Source: Rhodococcoides kyotonense (GTDB lineage Bacteria > Actinomycetota > Actinomycetes > Mycobacteriales > Mycobacteriaceae). Taken from it: DNA of 64,000 nucleotides. Positions 28,382 through 37,522 of this stretch are shown here, one piece after another. A model generated the notes under the pieces. The model worked only from the letters and a program-made list of their open reading frames with translations, was not told where the DNA came from and made no database searches. The stretch covers positions 477,969 to 541,968 of the forward strand of contig NZ_LVHI01000023.1 in the NCBI RefSeq assembly GCF_001645385.1, in the 5' to 3' direction. The first letter of the stretch is position 1, and each line of letters opens with the position of its first letter. Made by a program: the position numbers and the translations under genes.

Positions 28382-29284
28382 ATGCGCCCCGACTCGTACG
28401 GTTTGATCACCCGCGCTTCGGCATTGGAGGCCGGATACACCGACACCGAACTGCAACGCCTGTGTGCGCGCGGCGAACTGATACGAATGGTCCCTGGGAT
28501 CTACGTGCGACCGGAGCTGTTCGACTCGTTGAATCCGCGACAGAAACACCGGCTCCGAACCATCGCGACGCTGCGGGTGAACACGGCTGACGCCGTCGCG
28601 AGTCACCTGTCGGCGGCAGTTCTGCACGGTCTCGACATGTGGGACACCGATCTGACGCGGGTACATCTGACGATTCCCGGCGGTAGTGGCCGCACTACGT
28701 CGGGCCTTCATGTACACACGGGAGCCTTGTCGAACGAATCGGTCACGGTGTCGGACGGAATCCGGCTGACCACTCTCGATCGGACGGTGAGTGATTGTGC
28801 TCGGATAGTCGATTTGGATCACGCTGCGGTGATCGGAGATTCGGCTCTGAGATCGAAGAAAGTGTCCATGGACCAGTTGCGTCGGGCCATCGAGGCATCG
28901 GCGCGGTCGAACGGAATCGGTGCCGCTCGGCGGGCCTTCGCCGCTATGGACATCGGCAGCGAGAGCCCAGGTGAAACCCTCAGCCGACTCAGAATGATGG
29001 AGCTCGGCATGCCGAAACCCGTTCTTCAACAGGTGCTCAGGGTCAAGGGGCGGTTTCTCGCCCGGGTCGACTTCTATTGGAAGCGATGGCGGGTCGTCGG
29101 TGAATTCGACGGCGAAAGTAAGTACGACGATCACGAGGATGTCGTGAAGGAGAAGTGGAGGGAGGACGACTTGCGCGATCACGGGTTGGAAGTCATCCGG
29201 TGGGGATGGCGCGATCTGTGGTCTTTCGCTCGTGTTCGCGACAAGTTCGAGCGTGCGTGTCGACGGGCCGAGCGGCGGCGATGA
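28382..29284 (+). CDS. AbiEi-like winged-helix protein with Vsr/DUF559-type nuclease-fold domain
   Basis: 300 residues. The N-terminus (SYGLITRASALEAGYTD and RGELIRMVPGIYVRPEL) is the AbiEi antitoxin-type winged helix; the middle resembles the AbiEi C-terminal region (SHLSAAVLHGLDMW, THTGALSNESVTV in shortened form). The last 90 residues (SRLRMMELGMPKPVLQQ, RVDFYWKRWRVVGEFDGESKY) look like the Vsr/DUF559 PD-(D/E)xK-like fold with acidic residues at D and E of VDF and GEFDG. No AbiEii toxin gene is adjacent. This orphan architecture is common in actinobacteria but has no established role. Starts: GTG 28379 or ATG 28382. Confidence 0.78.
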   Translation: MRPDSYGLITRASALEAGYTDTELQRLCARGELIRMVPGIYVRPELFDSLNPRQKHRLRTIATLRVNTADAVASHLSAAVLHGLDMWDTDLTRVHLTIPGGSGRTTSGLHVHTGALSNESVTVSDGIRLTTLDRTVSDCARIVDLDHAAVIGDSALRSKKVSMDQLRRAIEASARSNGIGAARRAFAAMDIGSESPGETLSRLRMMELGMPKPVLQQVLRVKGRFLARVDFYWKRWRVVGEFDGESKYDDHEDVVKEKWREDDLRDHGLEVIRWGWRDLWSFARVRDKFERACRRAERRR

Positions 29285-29360
29285 GTATGCCGACCGATTG
29301 TTCATCTACGCACGAGACCCCGTCGGCAGGTGATTATTTCGTCGGCAAACCCGATCCCAG

Positions 29361-30584
29361 CTACCGCAACTCCGCCTTGTCCGCCGCTGCCTGACCCGAT
29401 TCCCAGCCCTCCGCGTCGAGCCTCGGTCCGCGCATCGCCTTCACCCTCGGGAAGAGTCGGTCGAATGCCTCTTCGACGGCGACGGTCTTGGCGGCGAGCA
29501 TGGGAAGGAGGTCGCGGGAGTCTCCCGATGCTTCGTCCAGGGCGTGCGCGTCGGCGTCGGCGAGGCGTTCACCGATCCGCACCGCATACGCGAACAGGAA
29601 CGCCTTGCCGAACGCGGCCGACGCGGAACCCTTGCGCCGCTTGGCTTTCGGAGAGTGCGACAATGCGCGTGTCGCCTGGATGAGGAGCGAGGTGAACAAC
29701 ACGACGGTCTGCTCGACGTCGATCGGTGACCCGACGAGCGTCGCTACGGCGAACTCGGGATCCCAGATCGACTTCACCCGGTTGACCTCGCCGACCACGT
29801 GCAGCAGTTGAGCTTTCGCCGGCGCGTGCGGATTGTCGACGTGGACGCGGCGGCTGTCGACGTCGACGTTTCCTTCGCTCAGAAGAAGCGAGTCGATCGA
29901 GTACCGGGTCATCAATTCCTGCGCCTTGGCCGTCAGGATCTCGGCTTCCTCGTCGAAGTCGGTGGCGTCGGCCTTGGCGAGCAGGCCACGAATACGGCCC
30001 AGTACCTTCGAGTTCGGAGAATCCGCACCGGCCGTTGCCGTGACGCGTGGGGTTGCCCGCTTCCTCGGCCACTGCGATGGCAGCGGGCCGATCTGCGGCC
30101 ACCGCGGCAGGGTCTGCCACTGGCCGAGCAGCGCGAGCACCGCGATCCACTGATCGCTCGCCGCGATGTAGTCGGACTTGCCGCTCGAACGAAGCAGCGC
30201 TGCAAGAAAACTGGGCGACGCCTCCACGCGCGACGCAGCCTTCGGATACAGCGCGCAGATCTCCGACAACTGGTCGACCCAGAACTCGGGCGCGCGGTCG
30301 TTCGCGTTCGTCAGATCCGACTGATGGAGAATCACCGCAGCCGCGAGCGACGACACGGCGACGGTCTGTTGGCGTCGCACGATGTGCAGCAGATCGAACG
30401 GCTGCCACCCGGCCTCGTACATCGTCTGGATCATGTTGGTCAACGCGAGCGACCCCAGCGCCATCGCATCGAAGTCTTCCAGCCCGATCAGACGGTCCGT
30501 GATGTCGTCGACGACGCGTAAGTCCTTGTCGCGCCCGAACGACGCGTCGGCGCCCGCCCTGAGCAGCTTCGGCACGGGATTCAT
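29361..30584 (-). CDS. DUF2786 domain-containing protein
   Basis: 407 residues. The DUF2786 block is at about 192-232 (KVLGRIRGLLAKADATDF, then EEAEILTAKAQELMTRYSID). The N-terminal 180 residues are helical with no family I recognise, and the C-terminal part (SIWDPEFAVATLVGSPIDVE, FGKAFLFAYAVRIGERL) follows the usual DUF2786 companion region. Function unknown. ATG start at 30584 overlaps the yaaA stop by 4 bases, so it is translated after yaaA from one message. The longer frame upstream runs antisense-like over yaaA and is rejected. Confidence 0.85.
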   Translation of the reverse strand: MNPVPKLLRAGADASFGRDKDLRVVDDITDRLIGLEDFDAMALGSLALTNMIQTMYEAGWQPFDLLHIVRRQQTVAVSSLAAAVILHQSDLTNANDRAPEFWVDQLSEICALYPKAASRVEASPSFLAALLRSSGKSDYIAASDQWIAVLALLGQWQTLPRWPQIGPLPSQWPRKRATPRVTATAGADSPNSKVLGRIRGLLAKADATDFDEEAEILTAKAQELMTRYSIDSLLLSEGNVDVDSRRVHVDNPHAPAKAQLLHVVGEVNRVKSIWDPEFAVATLVGSPIDVEQTVVLFTSLLIQATRALSHSPKAKRRKGSASAAFGKAFLFAYAVRIGERLADADAHALDEASGDSRDLLPMLAAKTVAVEEAFDRLFPRVKAMRGPRLDAEGWESGQAAADKAELR

Positions 30585-31330
30585 TCGGTAACCACGATCA
30601 GTTCGGTCGACGACGCGACCTCGACGCGCAGCCCTGCCTTCGACGCGACTCTGGCGAGTCCCTTCACGTCCTTGGGTTCGGCTGTCGTCAGCGTCAACGC
30701 GCGAGCCAGCAGTCCCTTGTGATGCTTGTTGAAATGGCTGACGACCGACCGGGATCCGTCGGGCTTCTCGGTCAGCACGGTCGCTGTGATCGCACCGGGT
30801 ATCGGTCCGAGCTGTTGATACGTACCGGATCGCAGATCGACGACGACGCCGTCGGCCGCGGAGACCACAGCGTCGGTCAGCTCCGGCTTCCAATGCGAAC
30901 GCAGTGTTCCGAACCCGGGGATCTTCGAACCACCGGACAGACGGTACGTCGGGATCGGGTCGTACGCGCGGACGACACCGAACAGCGCCGAGCCGATCCA
31001 CAACCGGGCGGCCGCACGGGCGCGACCGGCCTTCGTGAACGATTTCGCGTCGAGCGCGTCGTAGAGAACACCGGTGTAGCGGCTCAGCGCCGGGGCTGTC
31101 GGTGACGTGAACAACGACGCATTGCGTTCGATCTCGTCGTCCTGCGTCGGCCCGAGACCGAGTGCCGCGCGCGAGCCGGGGACATCGTCGGCGAGTTCGA
31201 CGAGCGCGTCGGCCAGCTTCTGCCGAAGTGGGTTGAGCTCGGGCAGCGACAGGCGGGTCAAGTCCAGCGGGGAGTCCTCGCCACCGTCGGACTTCGTTTC
31301 GGACGGGGGCAGCAGAACGATCACGGGCAT
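30581..31330 (-). CDS. yaaA: YaaA-family peroxide stress protein
   Basis: 249 residues, UPF0246/DUF328. Typical features: [17 protein letters not shown] at the N-terminus, the central [12 protein letters not shown] and the C-terminal [17 protein letters not shown]. In E. coli YaaA lowers free iron during peroxide stress and binds DNA; function here is by family only. ATG start at 31330 chosen at the conserved [12 protein letters not shown]. Divergent from proS (73 bases) and coupled to the DUF2786 gene. Confidence 0.9.
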   Translation of the reverse strand: MPVIVLLPPSETKSDGGEDSPLDLTRLSLPELNPLRQKLADALVELADDVPGSRAALGLGPTQDDEIERNASLFTSPTAPALSRYTGVLYDALDAKSFTKAGRARAAARLWIGSALFGVVRAYDPIPTYRLSGGSKIPGFGTLRSHWKPELTDAVVSAADGVVVDLRSGTYQQLGPIPGAITATVLTEKPDGSRSVVSHFNKHHKGLLARALTLTTAEPKDVKGLARVASKAGLRVEVASSTELIVVTE

Positions 31331-31403
31331 CAACGTTACCCACCGCCGGCAAGAGGTGGGCGGCTGCCGGTCAGCGCCGGGCCACCGACTATTCTCGTAC
31401 CCC

Positions 31404-33155
31404 GTGATCACCCGCCTCTCTCAGCTGTTTCTCCGCACTCTCCGCGACGACCCCGCGGACGCCGAAGTCGACAGCCACAAGCTGTTGGTTCGCGCCGGAT
31501 ACGTCCGGCGCATCGCGCCCGGCGTCTACTCCTGGTTGCCGTTGGGGCTCAAGGTGTTGCGGCAGATCGAGAAGGTCGTTCGGGAAGAGATGAATGCGAT
31601 CGGCGCGCAGGAGATCTCGCTGCCCGCACTGCTACCGCGTGAGCCCTACGAAGCGACGAACCGCTGGACCGAATACGGCGACGCACTGTTCCGACTGCAG
31701 GACCGCAAGGGCAACGACATGCTGCTCGGTCCGACGCACGAGGAGCTGTTCGCGCTGACGGTCAAGGGTGAGTACAACTCGTACAAGGACTTGCCGGTCA
31801 CGCTGTACCAGATTCAGACCAAGTACCGCGACGAAGAGCGTCCGCGTGCAGGCATCCTGCGCGGCCGCGAGTTCGTGATGAAGGACTCGTACTCGTTCGA
31901 TCTCGACGAGGACGGTCTGAAGGCGTCGTACAACGCACATCGCGAGGCGTATCAGCGCATCTTCGAACGTCTCGGTGTCAAGTACGTCATCGTGGCGGCG
32001 ACGTCGGGAGCCATGGGCGGAAGCGCGTCGGAAGAGTTCCTGGCCGAGAGCGAGATCGGCGAGGACACCTACGTGCGTTGCGTCGAATCGGGCTATGCGG
32101 CCAACGTCGAAGCCGTCACGACGCCTGCGCCGGACCCGCTGCCCATCGAGGGTCAGCCCGCCGCGGTGGACCACGAGACGGGCGACACACCGACCATCGC
32201 GACGCTCGTCGACTGGGCCAACTCGGCCGACCTCGGCCGCACGATCACCGGCGCAGACACCCTCAAGAACATTCTGCTGAAGGTACGGAACGCGGAAGGG
32301 GAGTGGGAACTTCTCGCGATCGGCCTGCCCGGCGACCGCGAGGTCGACGAGAAGCGGCTCGAGGCAGCGCTCGAACCCGCGGAGTTCGAACTGCTCACCG
32401 ACGCGGACTTCGCGGCCAATCCGTTCCTGGTCAAGGGCTACATCGGTCCGCGTGCACTGCAGGCGAACGGTGTTCGCTACCTCGTCGATCCCCGGGTCGT
32501 CGACGGCACGTCGTGGATCACCGGCGCCGACATCGGGGGCAAGCACGTCGTGAACCTCGTCGCCGGCCGTGATTTCACACCCGACGGCACCATCGAGGCA
32601 GCCGAGGTGCGAGACGGCGACCCGTCGCCCGACGGCCAGGGCACGCTGGTCTCGGCGCGCGGAATCGAGATCGGCCACATCTTCCAACTCGGCTACAAGT
32701 ACACCGACGCGTTCTCCGTCGACGTTCTCGGCGAGACCGGCAAGCCGGTCCGACTCGTCCAGGGTTCGTACGGTGTCGGCGTGTCCCGGCTGGTCGCGGT
32801 CGTCGCCGAGCAGATGCACGACGACAAGGGCCTGCGCTGGCCTGCCGAGATCTCGCCGTACGACGTGCACCTCGTCATCGCCAACAAGGACGACGCCGCC
32901 CGCGAAGGCGCAGAGTCCATCGCGTCGGCGCTCGACGTGCAGGGCCTGGAGGTCCTGTTCGACGACCGCAAGGCATCGCCTGGCGTGAAGTTCAAGGATT
33001 CCGAGCTGCTCGGCATGCCGCTCGTGGTCGTGGTCGGTCGCGGATGGGCCGATGGCAAGGTCGAGATCCGCGATCGGTTCTCCGGTGAGAGCCGAGAGGT
33101 CGACAGGGATGCCGCCGTCGCCGAGATCGTGAAGGCAGTTCGCCCTACCGCCTGA
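31404..33155 (+). CDS. proS: Prolyl-tRNA synthetase, bacterial type with editing insertion
   Basis: Charges tRNA-Pro. 583 residues: class II motif 1 [22 protein letters not shown], motif 2 [21 protein letters not shown] in shortened form, the INS editing domain between motifs 2 and 3 (about 225-410), motif 3 [14 protein letters not shown] and the anticodon-binding C-terminus. GTG start at 31404 ([13 protein letters not shown]), the family N-terminus; the longer upstream frame lies over the yaaA region. Divergent from yaaA; followed by a hairpin. Confidence 0.96.
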   Translation: MITRLSQLFLRTLRDDPADAEVDSHKLLVRAGYVRRIAPGVYSWLPLGLKVLRQIEKVVREEMNAIGAQEISLPALLPREPYEATNRWTEYGDALFRLQDRKGNDMLLGPTHEELFALTVKGEYNSYKDLPVTLYQIQTKYRDEERPRAGILRGREFVMKDSYSFDLDEDGLKASYNAHREAYQRIFERLGVKYVIVAATSGAMGGSASEEFLAESEIGEDTYVRCVESGYAANVEAVTTPAPDPLPIEGQPAAVDHETGDTPTIATLVDWANSADLGRTITGADTLKNILLKVRNAEGEWELLAIGLPGDREVDEKRLEAALEPAEFELLTDADFAANPFLVKGYIGPRALQANGVRYLVDPRVVDGTSWITGADIGGKHVVNLVAGRDFTPDGTIEAAEVRDGDPSPDGQGTLVSARGIEIGHIFQLGYKYTDAFSVDVLGETGKPVRLVQGSYGVGVSRLVAVVAEQMHDDKGLRWPAEISPYDVHLVIANKDDAAREGAESIASALDVQGLEVLFDDRKASPGVKFKDSELLGMPLVVVVGRGWADGKVEIRDRFSGESREVDRDAAVAEIVKAVRPTA

Positions 33156-33167
33156 TTTCCACTCGGG

Positions 33168-33203
33168 CTCGGTTACCCCTTGATAGCTTCGGGGGTAACC
33201 GAG
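33168..33203 (+). terminator. Hairpin between proS and the acyl-CoA dehydrogenase gene
   Basis: CTCGGTTACCCC (33168-33179) pairs exactly with GGGGTAACCGAG (33192-33203) across a 12-base loop. It begins 13 bases after the proS stop and ends 18 bases before the next start, so it may terminate proS or, as DNA, act as an operator for the dehydrogenase gene. Confidence 0.65.
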
Positions 33204-33221
33204 TGTGAGAGGTGATTCGCC

Positions 33222-35066
33222 GTGGCCGGTTTCTCGCTGTTCGATCCGACGACATTCGACGGTGCACAGTTCGACGACGAGACGGCGCGGCAACTCCGTG
33301 CCGTGATCGACTGGTTCGAGAACCGAGGCAAAGCCAGGTTGCTCGACGACGACCTCAATGCGGTCTGGACGGCCGACTTCCTCGATTTCGTCGCCGAGGA
33401 GAAAATCTTCGCGACGTTCTGCACCCCGCAGGCGTATGCGAACGGGGACCCGAACAAACGCTGGGATGCGTTTCGCAACGCTCAGTTGAGCGAGATCCTC
33501 GGGTTCTACGGGCTGTCCTACTGGTACGCCTGGCAGGTCACCGTTCTCGGCCTCGGGCCGATCTGGATGAGCGACAACGACGCGGCCAAGCGTCGTGCCG
33601 CCGAGCAGTTGGACGCAGGTGGCGTCATGGCGTTCGGCCTGTCCGAGCGCGCGCACGGCGCCGACGTCTACTCCACCGACATGCTCCTCACGCCCACGGA
33701 CGACGGTTTCATGGCGTCGGGGGAGAAGTACTACATCGGTAACGGCAACGTCGCAGGCATGGTCTCGGTCTTCGGTCGGCGCACCGACACCGTGTCTTCT
33801 GGTCAGTCCGCAGGCTCCGCTCCTGCCCAATCCGGTCACTCCGCGGGCTCCGCTCCTGCCGAATCCGGTCACTCCGCAGGCTCCGCTCCTGCCGACTCCG
33901 GTCACTCCGCAGGCTCCGCTCCTGCCGGCCCAGATGCCTATGTCTTCTTCGTCGCAGACTCGTCCCACCCGAATTTCGTGTTGCGCGGCAACGTGGTTCA
34001 CGGTCAGATGTACGTCAGCACGTTCGCGCTCGAGAACTACCCGGTGCGTGAGGAGGACATCCTCCACACTGGGGCCGACGCGTTCTCCGCGGCGCTGAAC
34101 ACTGTCAACGTCGGCAAGTTCAATCTGTGCACCGGATCGATCGGCATCACCGAGCATGCCTTCTACGAAGCGATCACACATGCGCACAATCGAATTCTCT
34201 ACGGCAACCGCGTCACCGAGTTTGCGCACGTGCGAGCGAGTTTCGTCGACTCTTACGCGCGGCTGGCGGCGATGAAACTGTTCAGTGCACGCGCGGTCGA
34301 CTACTTCCGGTCTGCGACGCTGGACGACCGTCGCTATCTGCTGTTCAATCCGATGACGAAAGCCAAGGTCACGTCCGAAGGCGAGACGGTCGTGCGGTTG
34401 CTGCACGACGTCGTCGCCGCCAAGGGCTACGAGAAGGACACGTACTTCCGGGAGGCGGCGCAGTTGATCGGCACGCTTCCGAAACTCGAGGGGACAGTGC
34501 ACGTCAACGTCGCGCTGATGCTCAAGTTCATGCCGTCCTACATGTTCGCGCCCACCGAGTACCCGGAAGTCGGTGTGCGCGACGACGCCTCCGACGACAC
34601 CTTCTTCTTCGCGCAAGGTCCGGCCCGTGGCGCGAGCAAGGTGCGATTTCACGACTGGAAACCCGTGTACGAGAAGCACTCTCATGTGCCGAATGTCGCC
34701 CGCTTCCACGAACAAGCCCTGGCGTTCGAGCAGTTCCTGGCCGAGGCGGCACCCGACGAGAACCAGCAGACGGATCTCGACTTCCTGCTGAATGTCGGTC
34801 ACTTGTTCTCGCTGATCGTGTACGGGCATCTCGTTCTCGAACTGGCGGAACGTATTTCGACGCCCTTGCTGGATCAGATCTTCGACTTCCAGGTTCGCGA
34901 CTTCTCCGGCTATGCCGTCGCGCTGCACGGAAAGCCGTCGTCGACGGAGGCTCAGCAACGTTGGGCGCTCGGTGCGATCCGCAAACCCTTCGCCGACAAA
35001 GCACGTTTCGACGCGGTGTGGAACGAAGTCGTTGCCTACGACGGTGCCTACGAGATGAAAGCCTGA
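33222..35066 (+). CDS. Acyl-CoA dehydrogenase with in-frame repeat insertion
   Basis: 614-residue FAD-dependent dehydrogenase of fatty acyl-CoA oxidation. Recognisable blocks: N-terminal helical domain (SFTFCT-like YIFATFCTPQAYANGD region), FGLSERAHGADVYS, GEKYYIGNGN, NTVNVGKFNLCTGSIGITEHAFYEAI and the C-terminal helical domain; the long form (about 570 residues) is usual for this actinobacterial group. Residues 193-236 are four 11-residue repeats (SGHSAGSAPAx) inserted in the loop between the beta-domain strands GMVSVFGRRTD and DAYVFFVADS. The surrounding fold looks intact, so the enzyme may tolerate the surface insertion. GTG start with GAGAGGTG upstream. Confidence 0.86.
   Translation: MAGFSLFDPTTFDGAQFDDETARQLRAVIDWFENRGKARLLDDDLNAVWTADFLDFVAEEKIFATFCTPQAYANGDPNKRWDAFRNAQLSEILGFYGLSYWYAWQVTVLGLGPIWMSDNDAAKRRAAEQLDAGGVMAFGLSERAHGADVYSTDMLLTPTDDGFMASGEKYYIGNGNVAGMVSVFGRRTDTVSSGQSAGSAPAQSGHSAGSAPAESGHSAGSAPADSGHSAGSAPAGPDAYVFFVADSSHPNFVLRGNVVHGQMYVSTFALENYPVREEDILHTGADAFSAALNTVNVGKFNLCTGSIGITEHAFYEAITHAHNRILYGNRVTEFAHVRASFVDSYARLAAMKLFSARAVDYFRSATLDDRRYLLFNPMTKAKVTSEGETVVRLLHDVVAAKGYEKDTYFREAAQLIGTLPKLEGTVHVNVALMLKFMPSYMFAPTEYPEVGVRDDASDDTFFFAQGPARGASKVRFHDWKPVYEKHSHVPNVARFHEQALAFEQFLAEAAPDENQQTDLDFLLNVGHLFSLIVYGHLVLELAERISTPLLDQIFDFQVRDFSGYAVALHGKPSSTEAQQRWALGAIRKPFADKARFDAVWNEVVAYDGAYEMKA
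33798..33929 (+). repeat. Four 33-bp tandem repeats inside the acyl-CoA dehydrogenase gene
   Basis: Units begin at 33798, 33831, 33864 and 33897 and differ by only a few bases; each encodes SG(H/Q)SAGSAPA plus Q, E, D or G. The common stretch TCCGCAGGCTCCGCTCCTGCC varies by single bases. In reverse complement it contains GGAGCGGAGCCTGCGGA, related to the repeats at 8428 and 15278. Confidence 0.92.
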
Positions 35067-35120
35067 GGTTATCGACGACTCTCGACCCGGGAAAACGTAC
35101 AAACTGCGGCTACCTTGATC

Positions 35121-37238
35121 CTAGAACGGTGCTGGGTCATCGGCGTCTACCCTTTCTTTTCCGGTGATGTCGACGTTCCAGGGGTCGGTGGGTTGATCGT
35201 GGTTGGTGGTCTCGCTGGCCTTCTCGGCCTGGCTGGTCTTTTCTGTCGCGTTGGTCTTGTCGGGCTCGCTGGTTTTGTCGGGCTCGTCGGGCGGTGGGGC
35301 TGTCGATTCCGGTTCGTGTGATGTCTTTTCGCATGTGGGTCGGCGTTTGCGGGGTATGTGTGGTGTGAGTGTGTGGCCGGTGAGATCGGTTGCGCCGACG
35401 CTGCTTCCGGGGAGGGTGACGGCGGTGCTGTCGGAGTTCGATGTCCAGTGTTCGATGGCTCCGGCGAGCATGGTGGTGTGCCAGGCGCCCATGGTTTTGA
35501 GGGAGTGGTGGTAGCGGCACAGGCAGTGCAGGTTGGTCAGAATCGTCCAGCCGCCGTGGGCGGGGTCGTGGTGGAGGTAGGGGATGATGTGGTCGAGTTC
35601 GCAGCTGGCTGCGGGGACGTCGCAGCCGGGGAATCGGCAGGTGCGGTCGCGGTGGCGGACCAGGTCGGCGAGCTGTGTGCGGGGCTTGTACTGCAGTGCT
35701 CCGGCGGGTGGTTCGATGAATCCGCCGTGGCCGTCGGGGTAGAGCGCCTGCGCGACAGCGGGGTTGGCGGCGATTGCTTTCTCGAGGGCAGCGATGAGTG
35801 TGTAGGAGCCGCGGTAGGGGCCGGTGCCGGCGGGGACGGTCTGTGCGCGAGTGGCGCCTGCAGCCGGTTTCGGCAGGCGTAGTCCGCGTCGGCGTCGCCC
35901 GCGTCCGAGAGGGTGGAACGTCAGATGATCGACAGATGTTGGGCGTCCGGTAGCTGCAGGGTAATTCTCTGATTCGGCCGCGGCGTCCCCGGGATCACCC
36001 TCCATCTCGGCGCTTTCGTGACCGACAATTCCTTCGGCCGCCTCGCTGCCGTCTTCTTCGACCTGGCCGTCGGTCGCGTCGCTATCGGTGCCTGTGTTCT
36101 CGTCCTCGCGTGCGTTCCCGGACCCTGTGTCGTCGGCCGCGCCTTGATTCTCCGCGCTCTGGTTCTCCGCGCTTTGGTTCGCTGCGCTCTGGTTTTCCGT
36201 GTTCTCGCTCTGCAGGTCGTCCTGCTGCGCATTCTCGGCCGTGTCGTGGTTGTCGGTGTTGTTGTCGAGGGTGATGTGGAGTTCGTCGGCGATGTTGCGG
36301 GCTTCGGTGATGACGATCTGCCAGTCGCTGTTGGCGGCGAGTTCGCGGGCGTAGGCGGCGTCGATCAACCCGTGTCCGGCGAGGTAGGCGGGTAGATCGT
36401 TCAATGCGGCGAGGGTGGCGAGGTCGATGGTGATCGACGTCAACGGCACCCGCCGATCCGGCAGCACACGGTTGGCGGTGCAGGGGTGGTCTTCGTCGAC
36501 TTCGCAGGTGCAGGCGAGATAGGTTTCGCGTCGCATGCACGCGGTGTAGGCGGCGGCGAGGCGTTGGCTGCGGGTACGAGGGTCGCGCGGGCATACGGTG
36601 GCGGCCATTTCGGTGATCGATTGCCAGCAGGCGGCGGCGTCGGCGGCGTCGAGGGTTGCTTCGATGGTGGCGATCAGGTCTTTGTCGCGGTAGCGCACTC
36701 CGGTGAGCTTTTTCAGGTCTTCCCGCACCTCGGCGACTTCGTCGGGTGCGGTGCGCTGGATGATGGCGGCGATTTCGGTGGCCAATGGTCCGGGCGAGAG
36801 CCTTCTGGCGGCGTGTAGCACTTCGGCTTCGATCCGGGTGGCGGCATCCAAAGACAGCGGGGAGGTGACGCGGTAGATCGCGCGGACGCGGGCGAGGTCG
36901 AGTTCGCCTAATTCGAATGCTGTTTTGATCGCGGGCAGTCGTAGCCGTAAATCCATGCCGATCTCGGCGAAGGTGCCTGCGACGGTTTTCGAGCAGCCCA
37001 AAATCTTCGCGGTTTCGGAGGCCGCATAGTTACCGGCATCGGTGATCAAATCCCCGACCTGAATGGTTTGATGGATGCACGAATCCCACACCTGCGCCGC
37101 CAGAGCGACTTTCCGTGCGCACGCCTGGTTTTCCAGGACCGCGACCTCCGACAGCTCACCCAACAGGTCGCGGTCGATGACCGGTTTCTTCTGCGGTCCG
37201 ACGTATTTCGCGAACGCGCTGCGCTCAGTGAATGGCAT
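35121..37238 (-). CDS. DUF222/HNH endonuclease (13E12-type)
   Basis: 705 residues. DUF222 domain at about 25-325 (LDLARVRAIYRVTSPLS, ADAAACWQSITEMA), an acidic Gln/Asn/Glu-rich linker at about 326-430 with short NQSAENQSAENQG repeats, and an HNH nuclease at about 534-581 (CRFPGCD, CELDHIIPY, LTNLHCLCRYHHSLK), all zinc Cys and catalytic His present. The C-terminal 70 residues are another low-complexity tail (EPDKTSEPDKTNATEK). This matches the 13E12-repeat family, multi-copy in mycobacteria and rhodococci and possibly mobile. ATG start at 37238; a perfect SOS box lies 23 bases upstream. Base composition of the linker is lower in GC than its neighbours. Confidence 0.9.
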   Translation of the reverse strand: MPFTERSAFAKYVGPQKKPVIDRDLLGELSEVAVLENQACARKVALAAQVWDSCIHQTIQVGDLITDAGNYAASETAKILGCSKTVAGTFAEIGMDLRLRLPAIKTAFELGELDLARVRAIYRVTSPLSLDAATRIEAEVLHAARRLSPGPLATEIAAIIQRTAPDEVAEVREDLKKLTGVRYRDKDLIATIEATLDAADAAACWQSITEMAATVCPRDPRTRSQRLAAAYTACMRRETYLACTCEVDEDHPCTANRVLPDRRVPLTSITIDLATLAALNDLPAYLAGHGLIDAAYARELAANSDWQIVITEARNIADELHITLDNNTDNHDTAENAQQDDLQSENTENQSAANQSAENQSAENQGAADDTGSGNAREDENTGTDSDATDGQVEEDGSEAAEGIVGHESAEMEGDPGDAAAESENYPAATGRPTSVDHLTFHPLGRGRRRRGLRLPKPAAGATRAQTVPAGTGPYRGSYTLIAALEKAIAANPAVAQALYPDGHGGFIEPPAGALQYKPRTQLADLVRHRDRTCRFPGCDVPAASCELDHIIPYLHHDPAHGGWTILTNLHCLCRYHHSLKTMGAWHTTMLAGAIEHWTSNSDSTAVTLPGSSVGATDLTGHTLTPHIPRKRRPTCEKTSHEPESTAPPPDEPDKTSEPDKTNATEKTSQAEKASETTNHDQPTDPWNVDITGKERVDADDPAPF

Positions 37239-37261
37239 GGATTCAAGCCCCCCGACTCGAT

Positions 37262-37277
37262 TCGAACTTATGTTCGA
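37262..37277. promoter_or_regulatory. LexA SOS box TCGAACTTATGTTCGA
   Basis: Both half-sites TCGAAC and GTTCGA are perfect with the 4-base spacer of the actinobacterial SOS box consensus TCGAAC-N4-GTTCGA. It lies 23 bases upstream of the ATG of the DUF222/HNH gene. LexA repression with induction on DNA damage is expected; several 13E12-family genes in M. tuberculosis are known to carry such boxes. Confidence 0.9.
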
Positions 37278-37522
37278 TAGTACCACCGAGTGAAAGAAAG
37301 TCAAGGAAAAGGGCTGCGTCACAGCGGATCTCGATGCAGCGGGCACTATCACATGCCACCGACAAGAACCGCGAATCGGCGAGCAGCGTCCATCGTGCTC
37401 GTCCTGTGAGTGGGGCGGGCTCGGCAAGCGAGCGCTGTCTCAGGGGATATGGGACAACTGTGACTCACAACTTCGTGAACTACTTTGTAGTGAACCGCTG
37501 ATTTGCCGCGGCTCAACGAGGG
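37278..37522. other. Gene-free, AT-richer gap upstream of the SOS box
   Basis: No coding frame in this stretch is convincing. It separates the TetR gene stop (37523) from the SOS-controlled HNH gene. A weak dyad ACTAC-TTT-GTAGT is near 37482. The composition is less GC-rich than the rest of the window, consistent with an acquired segment. Confidence 0.5.

Noticed and set aside
33798-33929. CRISPR-like array
   Set aside because: Tandem units have no spacers and encode protein in frame; the infB repeat is rejected for the same reason.
31632-35102. 1156-codon open frame on the minus strand
   Set aside because: Antisense to proS and the acyl-CoA dehydrogenase gene, both intact; a by-product of high GC at third codon positions.
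37470-37500. Terminator for the TetR gene in the AT-richer gap
   Set aside because: Only a 5-bp dyad (ACTAC/GTAGT) is present, too weak to call.
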